Of a DNA stretch of 36,004 nucleotides, positions 29,887 to 36,004 are shown one piece after another. The notes beneath the pieces are model-generated. The model did not search any database. It worked only from the letters and a program-made list of their open reading frames with translations, and had not been told where the DNA came from. The stretch covers positions 1-36,004 of the forward strand of contig CAXMQQ010000059.1 in NCBI GenBank assembly GCA_964195545.1, in the 5' to 3' direction. Position numbers and translations under genes: made by a program. This DNA is from JAHEEL01 sp964195545. GTDB taxonomy: Bacteria > Actinomycetota > Acidimicrobiia > Spongiisociales > UBA5794. Numbering within the stretch: the stretch's first letter is position 1; the number at the start of each line of letters is the position of its first letter.

Positions 29887-30570
29887 ATGGAGATCGCCAG
29901 AGTGCTCATCGTTGAAGACGACCCGGATGTCCGAGCGGCGTTGACGCGCGCTCTGTCATTCGAGGGATATGACGTTGCGACCGCAAGCGACGGCGGTCGT
30001 GGACTCGAAGCCGTGGCCGCCGATTCGCCAGACATGATCGTGCTCGACGTCATGATGCCGTTCGTCGACGGACTCGAGATGTGCCGACGGCTGAGAGCGA
30101 AAGGCGACGATACTCCTGTTCTCATGCTCACGGCGCTTACCGAAGTCTCCAACCGGGTAGACGGCCTTGATGCAGGAGCCGACGACTACCTCGTTAAGCC
30201 CTTCGCTCTCGAAGAACTGCTAGCGAGGATCCGTGCCCTTCTCCGACGATCGGCCGGTGACGTGTCGGAAGTTCTTTCGTTCGCCGACCTCGAGATGAAC
30301 CTCGGCACGCGCACGGTGACACGATCGGGTGATCCCGTACCTCTAACGAAGACGGAATTCGATCTGCTCGAGGTTCTTCTCCGAACCGGAGGGCGTGTTG
30401 CCACACGGGATCAGATCTACCGCGATGTCTGGGGATTCGATTTCGAGACCTCGTCCAATTCACTAGACGTGTACGTCGGGTATCTCAGGCGGAAGACCGA
30501 AGACGCCGGTCGGTCCCGGCTGATTCACACCGTTCGCGGCGTCGGCTATACCCTGCGTGACGAGTCGTAG
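29887..30570 (+). CDS. OmpR-family response regulator (MprA-like)
   Basis: A 227-residue regulator. The receiver domain has the acidic pair Glu10-Asp11-Asp12, phospho-acceptor Asp54 in IVLDVMMP, Thr82 and Lys104 in YLVKPF. The C-terminal winged helix (about 130-225) contains LTKTEFDLLEVLL, a recognition helix region SSNSLDVYVGYLRRK and the ending HTVRGVGYTLR. The AGGAGG ribosome site 4 nt before ATG 29887 decides the start over an open frame that begins inside the hairpin. It is cotranscribed with the kinase 19 bp downstream. Two 11-bp-phased arrays in the divergent region suggest that it controls itself and the efflux operon. Confidence 0.95.
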   Translation: MEIARVLIVEDDPDVRAALTRALSFEGYDVATASDGGRGLEAVAADSPDMIVLDVMMPFVDGLEMCRRLRAKGDDTPVLMLTALTEVSNRVDGLDAGADDYLVKPFALEELLARIRALLRRSAGDVSEVLSFADLEMNLGTRTVTRSGDPVPLTKTEFDLLEVLLRTGGRVATRDQIYRDVWGFDFETSSNSLDVYVGYLRRKTEDAGRSRLIHTVRGVGYTLRDES

Positions 30571-30589
30571 TGCGCCTCGTGGAGTCTCC

Positions 30590-31927
30590 GTGAAGCTCAG
30601 GACCAGGATCGTTCTCGTGGCGGCGGTGGCAGTGGCCGTCGCCGTGGTGCTGGTATCGGCTGCAGCCTTTCTGTTGGCACGACGAGAGCTCCGCTCGGAG
30701 ATCGATGAAAGTCTGATTGAACGAGCCCTGATCATTCAGGCGCTTGCCGATGATCCCTACGGCATCCTGGGGTCGGAAGGCCCGATGCGCCCGCCGCTCG
30801 GTCTCCTCGGTGGCCGGGGCCCGTCGTTCGATACCGTCTACTACCAGGTGACCTTGCCGACCGGGGACGTGCTCATTCCGGAAGGGCAGGCCTCTCTCCC
30901 GATCATCGACGGCGAGGCTGCAGAGGGCCAGGCGGTTCTCTCGGACGAGAGCGTCGACGGCGTCCACGTGCGAATGATCACATTCACGTCCGACCAGTTG
31001 GGCCTCGTTCAGATGGCGAGGCCACTCACCGAAGTAGATGCCACCCTCGCGGGACTTGCGATCGCTCTCTCGTTCTTTGGGCTCATCGGTGTCCTGCTCG
31101 CGGCCGGCGCCGGACTGTTGGTGGCTCGAAGCGCGCTCAAGCCCATCGACGATCTGGCCGAAGCCGCCGAGCATGTTGCCGAGACCCAGGATCTTGCGGC
31201 GAGGATCGAAGTCGGTCCGAACGACGAGATCGGACGTCTCGCCCGCAACTTCAATGCCATGTTGTCAGCCCTCGAGGAGAGCCGGACCCAGCAGCGGCGG
31301 TTGGTGCGCGACGCCGGGCACGAACTGCGCACCCCTCTCACCGCGTTGCGTACGAACATCGAACTGCTCGGGCGGACGAGGAACCTGAGCGACGACCAGC
31401 GATTCGAGCTGATCACGGCCGCTGAGGCAGAAGTGAAGGACCTCTCGGTTCTGGTCGGAGAGGTCGTAGACGTCGCATCGGATCGCTACACCGAAGAGTC
31501 GATCGAGGAGTTGCTCCTCGACGATATCGTCGGGCAGTCGGTCGAAAGAGCCAGTCGACGCACAACGATGGACATCGAGGTTGAGTCGGAGCGAAGCCCC
31601 GTGCACGGCAGATCGGTTGCGTTGGCGCGAGCGGTCGACAATCTTCTCGACAATGCGCTGAAGTGGGGATCCGAAGGCGCTCAGATCGAGGTTGCTGTGT
31701 CCGGCGGACGCGTCTCCGTGCGGGATCACGGCCCGGGGATCGCCGAGGTGGATCTCGCTCACGTGTTCGACCGGTTCTACCGTTCGGCCTCGGCGCGGTC
31801 GATGGCGGGATCTGGTCTCGGACTTTCGATCGTGAAACAGATCGTCGAAGCCCACGGCGGCGAGGTCTTCGCTGAGGAAGCGGACGGCGGCGGCGCCGTG
31901 GTCGGATTCCAGATCGGTAGCCGGTAG
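30590..31927 (+). CDS. Sensor histidine kinase (MprB-like)
   Basis: A 445-residue membrane kinase. Helix 1 is at about 6-30, an extracytoplasmic sensor loop of about 120 residues follows (with FDTVYYQVTLPTGDVLIPEG), helix 2 is at about 152-177, then a HAMP linker. The H-box DAGHELRTPLTALRTNIELL places phospho-accepting His244. The ATPase domain has N-box NLLDNALKW, G1 DHGPGI, F-box FDRFYR and G2 GSGLGLSIV. All motifs are intact. It partners the response regulator upstream. GTG at 30590 has GGAG upstream; the longer frame overlaps the regulator. A 7-bp repeat series runs through its last codons and stop. Confidence 0.94.
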   Translation: MKLRTRIVLVAAVAVAVAVVLVSAAAFLLARRELRSEIDESLIERALIIQALADDPYGILGSEGPMRPPLGLLGGRGPSFDTVYYQVTLPTGDVLIPEGQASLPIIDGEAAEGQAVLSDESVDGVHVRMITFTSDQLGLVQMARPLTEVDATLAGLAIALSFFGLIGVLLAAGAGLLVARSALKPIDDLAEAAEHVAETQDLAARIEVGPNDEIGRLARNFNAMLSALEESRTQQRRLVRDAGHELRTPLTALRTNIELLGRTRNLSDDQRFELITAAEAEVKDLSVLVGEVVDVASDRYTEESIEELLLDDIVGQSVERASRRTTMDIEVESERSPVHGRSVALARAVDNLLDNALKWGSEGAQIEVAVSGGRVSVRDHGPGIAEVDLAHVFDRFYRSASARSMAGSGLGLSIVKQIVEAHGGEVFAEEADGGGAVVGFQIGSR

Positions 31928-31943
31928 TCGGTTGTCGGTACAT
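31916..31943. repeat. 7-bp tandem repeat overlapping kinase stop codon
   Basis: GGTAGCC, GGTAGTC, GGTTGTC and GGTACAT follow in exact 7-bp phase. The series begins in the last kinase codons and includes its TAG stop. The same unit type, reversed, occurs after the repeat at 17500. Confidence 0.65.
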
Positions 31944-31954
31944 ATACCGTCCTG

Positions 31955-32010
31955 CTCACAGCTCACAGCTCATGTCTCCCGTCTGATGTCTGACTTCTTC
32001 GCTCTCTCAT
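31955..32010. repeat. Eight-unit degenerate 7-bp tandem repeat
   Basis: Eight consecutive heptamers all begin with CT: CTCACAG twice, CTCATGT, CTCCCGT, CTGATGT, CTGACTT, CTTCGCT and CTCTCAT. No other feature explains the period. It lies in the leader region of the small secreted-protein gene. Confidence 0.7.
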
Positions 32011-32088
32011 TCCTTTCTCACGGGCTGCACACAGATCCGTGATGCCGGTGTCCCACGATGTGTCCATGGACGAAGAAAGGAGATACAC

Positions 32089-32598
32089 ATGAAGAAGATC
32101 TTCGTTTCCATTGCAGCAGCCGGCGTTCTGGTGGCCGGGGCGTTCGCTGCCTCGACAATCGTCGGCGGACCGGCCGTCGCACAGACGACGGACGAAACGG
32201 CCGTCGAACGACCGGACATTCCGAAGCCGGGAGACATCCTCGATGACGTCCTCAGCGACCTGGTCGCTGAGGAGACGCTCGAGCAGAGTCAAGCGGACGC
32301 CGTCAAGGCCGCTCTTGAAGCCAGGCACGCAGAGGCCCGCGCTCAGCGCGATGAGTGGCGCGAGGACAATCCCGGCCGATTCGAGCGGGGCTTCGCTATG
32401 GGCGGGATGCTCGAGGATGGAGTGATCGACGGAGATGAACTCGCTGAACTCCCAGACGATCACCCCCTCAAGGACCCGGACGGTCCTGCCGCGGGGTTCC
32501 TCGATGACGGCGAACTCTCGGAAGATGAGTTGCACCAACTCGGCCGACAGTTCCGTGAGCGTCATGCCCCAGATCGGAGCGTCTCCACCGACGCGTGA
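32089..32598 (+). CDS. Small secreted acidic protein of unknown function
   Basis: A 169-residue protein with a clear signal peptide (MKKIFVSIAAAGVLVAGAFA, cleavage probably after AVAQ near residue 34). The mature part has a helical ADAVKAALEARHAEARAQRD block preceded by LVAEETLEQSQ, a pattern seen in secreted actinobacterial proteins of unknown role. Then two half-EF-hand-like stretches, DGVIDGDELAELPDDH and DDGELSEDELHQL, suggest possible metal binding. AAGGAGAT precedes the ATG and a perfect 13-bp hairpin follows the stop, so it is a single-gene transcript. Its position after the kinase suggests a possible target or accessory of the two-component system, but I see no 11-bp half-site array upstream of it. 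Confidence 0.8.
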   Translation: MKKIFVSIAAAGVLVAGAFAASTIVGGPAVAQTTDETAVERPDIPKPGDILDDVLSDLVAEETLEQSQADAVKAALEARHAEARAQRDEWREDNPGRFERGFAMGGMLEDGVIDGDELAELPDDHPLKDPDGPAAGFLDDGELSEDELHQLGRQFRERHAPDRSVSTDA

Positions 32599-32615
32599 TC
32601 GATCCGGGTGCAACC

Positions 32616-32648
32616 GGACCCCGCAGTCTCCTCCCGACTGCGGGGTCC
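32616..32648 (+). terminator. Strong hairpin after secreted-protein gene
   Basis: GGACCCCGCAGTC and GACTGCGGGGTCC form a perfect 13-bp stem with a 7-nt loop (TCCTCCC), 17 bp after the stop. There is no clear T-run after it. It is the strongest terminator-like structure in the window. Confidence 0.75.
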
Positions 32649-32695
32649 AGCCGCGTTTGGATCCGCTGTGGTGGCATCTGGACCAATGGCGCCGC

Positions 32696-32701
32696 TACGT
32701 T
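32696..32701 (+). promoter_or_regulatory. Putative -10 box of leaderless promoter, glycerate kinase
   Basis: TACGTT lies 6 nt before the GTG at 32708, between the upstream hairpin and the gene. It supports this start over the much longer open frame, which crosses the hairpin and the previous gene. Confidence 0.5.
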
Positions 32702-32707
32702 GGCGGT

Positions 32708-33955
32708 GTGGAGGACCGAACACTGCTGCTCGACGCGTTCCTGGCTGGGATCGCCGGGGTCGACCCTGAGGCCGCCACAATGCGCGCCGCGGAGCGACTC
32801 GACTTCAGCGACAACCGTCGAGTCATTGTGATTGCCGCAGGCAAGGCCTCTATTGCGATGGCTTGCGGTGTCACCAGGGTCATAGGCTCGGTCGAAGGGA
32901 TCATCGTGGCTCCGTCGGCCGCAGACGCGCCGCTTCCGGTAATCGTCGGAGGTCACCCCGTTCCGACCGAGGGAAGCGTTGCAGGGGCGCAGCGCGCACT
33001 CGATCTTGCGACGTCGGCCGGACCGGACGACCTCGTCGTATGTCTCATCTCCGGCGGAGCCTCGGCGCTCCTCGCGGCTCCGGCGGAAGGGCTGTCGCTC
33101 GAGGATCTACAGTCGGCGACCCGGGCGCTTCTCGAATGCGGTGCCAACATCGTGGAATCCAACACGGTTCGCAAACACCTCTCAGCCATCAAAGGGGGTC
33201 GTCTAGCAACCGCGGCCGACCGCTCACGACTCGTCACGCTTGTGCTTTCCGATATCGTGGGTGACCCCCTGGATGCCATAGCCTCTGGCCCGACCATTCC
33301 GGATCCGACGACGTTCGACGATGCACTGGCCGTCATCGACCGCTACGAACTACGCAGTCGTCTCCCCGACCGAGTTCTCACCCACCTCGAGAGGGGTCGT
33401 GTGGGAGAGCTCCCCGAGACCCCGATGGAGTCGCACCCGCGACATGAGGTCGAGATCATCGGGAGCGGTGCTGTTGCTGCCGAAGCGGCGGCAGCGTTCA
33501 TCCAGTCGCGAGGCGTCCGCTCGCGAATTGTCTCGACGCACCTCGTGGGCGAAGCGCGTGACGCGGCGGTGGTCGTCGTCACAACGCCGTCCGATGCCGA
33601 TGAGGCTCTGGTGTTTGCTGGGGAGACGACGGTGACCGTCACCGGTTCGGGCAGCGGAGGTCGCAATCAGGAAGCAGCGCTCGCAGCAGCGATTGAGATA
33701 GAAGGAAGGCCGATCACGTTTCTCGCCGGTGGAACCGACGGCATCGACGGGTCGACCGACGCTGCAGGTGGGATTGTCGACGGGGCAACGGTCAGCCGGG
33801 GGCGGACCTGTGGTCTCGATCCGGTGTCGACCCTCCAGAGAAACGACGCCAATAGCTTCCTGGGAGCGACCGAAGATTTGATGGTGACCGGCCCGACCGG
33901 GACGAACGTCGCAGATCTGTGGTTCGTACTCAGCCGGGAACCACGCAACACCTGA
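32708..33955 (+). CDS. Glycerate 2-kinase (MOFRL/GckA-type)
   Basis: A 415-residue protein of the DUF4147/MOFRL family. IVIAAGKASIAMACGV near residue 40, GGHPVPTEGSVAGAQRALDL near 80-100, LISGGASALLAAPAEGLSLED near 115-135 and SNTVRKHLSAIKGGRLA near 150-167 match the kinase domain. The C-terminal MOFRL domain has TGSGSGGRNQEAALA and GGTDGIDGSTDAAGGIVDG. Reaction: glycerate plus ATP to 2-phosphoglycerate, feeding lower glycolysis from glyoxylate or serine breakdown. Normal length. No partner enzyme is adjacent. Leaderless GTG start inferred from TACGTT at 6 nt. Confidence 0.93.
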   Translation: MEDRTLLLDAFLAGIAGVDPEAATMRAAERLDFSDNRRVIVIAAGKASIAMACGVTRVIGSVEGIIVAPSAADAPLPVIVGGHPVPTEGSVAGAQRALDLATSAGPDDLVVCLISGGASALLAAPAEGLSLEDLQSATRALLECGANIVESNTVRKHLSAIKGGRLATAADRSRLVTLVLSDIVGDPLDAIASGPTIPDPTTFDDALAVIDRYELRSRLPDRVLTHLERGRVGELPETPMESHPRHEVEIIGSGAVAAEAAAAFIQSRGVRSRIVSTHLVGEARDAAVVVVTTPSDADEALVFAGETTVTVTGSGSGGRNQEAALAAAIEIEGRPITFLAGGTDGIDGSTDAAGGIVDGATVSRGRTCGLDPVSTLQRNDANSFLGATEDLMVTGPTGTNVADLWFVLSREPRNT

Positions 33956-34067
33956 GGAGAGTCAGCATCGCTGTCATCGTATATCGACGAACTAGGGACG
34001 ACCGGCCCTACTGAAAGCGTGGCTGATCTCGTAGCGTCGCGTCCGCGGACAGCGATCGGAGGGAATC

Positions 34068-34439
34068 TTGGACGCAGGGCCGCAAATAGAGGTATGTCTC
34101 GACGAGTTCTCAATCGAACCGCGCCGACTCACGGCCTCCGACACCGCAGCGGTTGCCAGAGCACTTGGACATCCGATGCGTCTTGAGATCCTTGAACTAT
34201 TCCACACGCGCTGTCCGCGCACCGTTGGCGATATCGCCGCTGCGCTGCCGCTCGCGCAGTCGACGATCTCGAATCATCTCCGCATTCTCCGGGATGCCAA
34301 CGTAGTCCGGATCCTCCGATCCGATTCGAGAGCGTGGCACTGCCTCAATCGATCTGTACTCGCCGGGTTCGCCGATGCCGTCACCACCCTCGCGAGAACC
34401 GACAGCCTCACCCTGGACCGCTCCTCCGAGTCGATCTAG
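34068..34439 (+). CDS. ArsR-family winged-helix transcriptional regulator
   Basis: A 123-residue single-domain regulator. AVARALGHPMRLEILELFHT and LPLAQSTISNHLRILRDANVV give a typical ArsR helix-turn-helix, followed by a beta-wing around ILRSDSRAWHCLN. The metal-binding ELCVCD motif is replaced by RCPRTVGDI, so it is probably not a classical arsenic/cadmium sensor; the scattered cysteines (in VCLDEF, TRCP and WHCLN) could still form a redox or metal site. The TTG start has GGAGGG about 4 nt upstream. Target unknown; it could act on itself or on a neighbour. Confidence 0.88.
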   Translation: MDAGPQIEVCLDEFSIEPRRLTASDTAAVARALGHPMRLEILELFHTRCPRTVGDIAAALPLAQSTISNHLRILRDANVVRILRSDSRAWHCLNRSVLAGFADAVTTLARTDSLTLDRSSESI

Positions 34440-34515
34440 TGCTCTGTCGCTGAAGTGGTGCCGTGTCTCTCCGGCGTGGACGAACGCGCCGTCGAGGGTC
34501 GGCCCTCATGTGCCA

Positions 34516-34531
34516 TCCGGCAGGGGCCGGA
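34516..34531. terminator. Stem-loop between ArsR gene and convergent hydrolase
   Basis: TCCGGC-AGGG-GCCGGA forms a 6-bp perfect stem with a 4-nt loop, 8 bp beyond the end of the minus-strand hydrolase gene. A second small stem GAGGG...CCCTC lies just before it. Likely end signal for one or both genes. Confidence 0.45.
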
Positions 34532-34539
34532 CGAGCAGG

Positions 34540-35766
34540 TCAGACCCCTAGATCGTCGAGGAACGCGTTCACGAGTGCCTCGTAGCCTTCGGGGTCGGCA
34601 TTCCACGCGAGAACGTGGCCAATGCCTGGGGGTGTCACCAACGTAACAATGTCGGGCCGAATCCGAGACAGTTCATGGGCCGGTCCGACCGGAACCGTCT
34701 CGTCGCTGGTTCCCTGGATGATGAGCGTCGGTGTATGGAGGTCTCGCCACCGCTCCACATAGTTCAGTTCCCCCCAGTTGACGTCGAAGCGCCAGCCGGC
34801 GAGCCACTTCGCCGTTGCGATCAAACTCTGCGGGAGCGAGATCGAAGTGAGAGGGAGGGTCTCCCGCTCAGCCGCGTGGTCGACGGCCGCTTCGACGTTG
34901 AGCACGGGACTGTCGAGGATCGCGGCAACTGTCTGATTGCGTAACGGTGACTCGAGCAGATACGACATCACGTTCGATCCACCCATCGAGTATCCGACGA
35001 CGATGATGTCCTGGCCGCCGCTCCTCTTCGCATGACGTGCGGCAGCGGCCACGTCGTTCCACTCGGTCAACCCATACTGATAGGTGCCGGACGGATCCCG
35101 CGGCGCTCCCGGATCGTTGCGGTAATCGATGACCAGGGCGTGATAGCCCCGTTCGACGGCGAGGGGGAGGAGACGCAGTGCCTCATTCCTCGGAGCACCC
35201 TTGCCATGAACGAAGATCATCCACGTGTCCGATGTGCCTTCGAGATACCAGGCGCCGGCTTGACCGCCTTCGAGCTCGAGTTCGATCTCTTCGAACGCGA
35301 GCCCCAGGGCCGTCTGAGGGTCACCCGGCCACACGAACGGATCGAGTCGAACGGCGGAACCCGGCGCAGGGATGGGCTCGTCGGGTACGCGAGAGCGACG
35401 CACCGTCGAAACACCGCCCGAGGTCTCAGCGCTGATGATGCCCTCGATGAGTGTTGCATCCGACTCTGTGAAGAGGCCGAACAGCCCATCGTCGGTCAGG
35501 TGCGTGGCATCGGGATCGGCTCGCAGCACGACCGCTTCCGCCTCACCGCGATCGAGTGTGATGTCGAATTCGGGCGCTTCAGGAGGGTCCACCTCGAACG
35601 CACCGGAGTAGATCTCATTCGAGAAATGCCAGCCGCCGAGGCCATAGAAGGCGAGCACCAGGAGCAGGATGGCGAGGACAATCCACAGGACGATCTTCCA
35701 CGGACCGATCGAGCGCTTCTGCACGAACGGCTGTGGGATCGATGATCTTCCGCTTGATCTTGCCAT
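34540..35766 (-). CDS. Membrane-anchored alpha/beta hydrolase
   Basis: A 408-residue protein. An N-terminal helix (about 23-44, PWKIVLWIVLAILLLVLAFY) anchors it with the catalytic part outside. About 150 residues of beta-rich sequence precede the hydrolase fold, which begins at WMIFVHGKGAPRNEA. The nucleophile elbow is VVGYSMGGSNVMSYL, the acid is in QGTSDETVPV and the histidine in PGIGHVLAW, so the triad is complete. Substrate unknown; peptidase- or esterase-like. GGGGA lies 5 nt before ATG 35766. Its length and fold order differ from the other hydrolase at 7674-8531, so the two are not recent duplicates. Confidence 0.9.
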   Translation of the reverse strand: MARSSGRSSIPQPFVQKRSIGPWKIVLWIVLAILLLVLAFYGLGGWHFSNEIYSGAFEVDPPEAPEFDITLDRGEAEAVVLRADPDATHLTDDGLFGLFTESDATLIEGIISAETSGGVSTVRRSRVPDEPIPAPGSAVRLDPFVWPGDPQTALGLAFEEIELELEGGQAGAWYLEGTSDTWMIFVHGKGAPRNEALRLLPLAVERGYHALVIDYRNDPGAPRDPSGTYQYGLTEWNDVAAAARHAKRSGGQDIIVVGYSMGGSNVMSYLLESPLRNQTVAAILDSPVLNVEAAVDHAAERETLPLTSISLPQSLIATAKWLAGWRFDVNWGELNYVERWRDLHTPTLIIQGTSDETVPVGPAHELSRIRPDIVTLVTPPGIGHVLAWNADPEGYEALVNAFLDDLGV

Positions 35767-35802
35767 GTGTCCCCGGAGAGTGGCGATGAGCCTGCTGTGA
35801 GG

Positions 35803-36004
35803 CTACCTGTCGATCGAGCGGCCCGGCGGCTTTCGCTGAAGATCGATACCGGTGCCCATCGGAATCTTCTCCCAGCGGAGGCGGTTGACTGCCGTCCGGC
35901 CACCGTCGGTGCGGGTGGGCGGTGTTGAGAGGACGAGGTCACTTCCGGTCCCGGCCGCGATCCACTCCATGTGTCGACGCTCGGTTCTCCACACCCAATT
36001 GGGC
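35803..36004 (-). CDS. C-terminal fragment of unknown protein cut by window edge
   Basis: The minus strand is open from the window end to a stop at 35803, giving 66 residues (starting PNWVWRTERRHMEWIAAGTG, then STPPTRTDGGRTAVNRLRWE). An ATG or GTG inside the fragment is possible, but the frame continues past the edge, so the real start is probably outside. Nothing in the tail identifies a family. Confidence 0.5.
   Translation of the reverse strand, partial: PNWVWRTERRHMEWIAAGTGSDLVLSTPPTRTDGGRTAVNRLRWEKIPMGTGIDLQRKPPGRSIDR

Overview
The window is GC-rich, gene-dense bacterial DNA that most resembles an uncultured actinobacterium, perhaps of the Acidimicrobiia or a neighbouring class. The evidence is three LLM-class F420-type oxidoreductases plus the relic of an F420/PPOX-type protein, a DivIVA/Wag31-like protein, an MprAB-like two-component pair, an efflux adaptor with peptidoglycan-binding modules, and many apparently leaderless genes (a TANNNT box 6-8 nt before the start codon). 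No rRNA, tRNA, CRISPR array, transposase or phage gene was seen. The taxonomic call is an inference.

Layout. 1-2.9 kb: two divergent LLM oxidoreductases with a tandem 53-bp repeat between them, then an EamA exporter. 2.9-5.3 kb: a frameshifted GNAT acetyltransferase, a RarD-like transporter and an unrecognised P-loop protein. 5.4-9.6 kb: a UvrD/PcrA-like helicase facing an alpha/beta hydrolase and an AzlCD branched-chain amino-acid exporter. 9.7-11.5 kb: typA. 11.5-14.4 kb: a divergent HisA-like protein back to back with a third LLM enzyme, then a c-type cytochrome. 14.4-16.8 kb: an NfnAB-like electron-bifurcating transhydrogenase pair. 17-23.3 kb: universal stress protein, Bax-inhibitor-1-like protein, a small broken gene, a DivIVA-like protein, an internally deleted PPOX pseudogene, DoxX, ComB-like phosphatase, haloalkane dehalogenase and a Yip1-like membrane protein. 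23.5-32.6 kb: the most coherent block, a six-gene leftward operon (lipoprotein, efflux adaptor, ABC ATPase, MacB-type permease, SDR, flippase-like membrane protein) divergent from a response regulator and histidine kinase, followed by a small secreted acidic protein. 32.7-36 kb: glycerate 2-kinase, an ArsR-type regulator, an anchored alpha/beta hydrolase and a gene cut by the window edge.

How it works together. The 212-bp gap between the lipoprotein and the response regulator holds two arrays of three CTNAG-like half-sites, each spaced exactly 11 bp and pointing in opposite directions around a perfect 12-bp hairpin. That is what an OmpR-family regulator controlling both its own operon and the divergent efflux operon would need. 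The block is therefore best read as an envelope-stress sensing and export module.

Two kinds of repeat are not explained by genes: a dispersed 53-bp element (seven copies, tandem at exactly 60 bp) and intergenic stretches built of degenerate 7-bp units. Several genes (GNAT, the efflux adaptor, the small gene at 18.5 kb, PPOX) carry apparent indels. Some may be assembly errors, but the PPOX deletion looks real.
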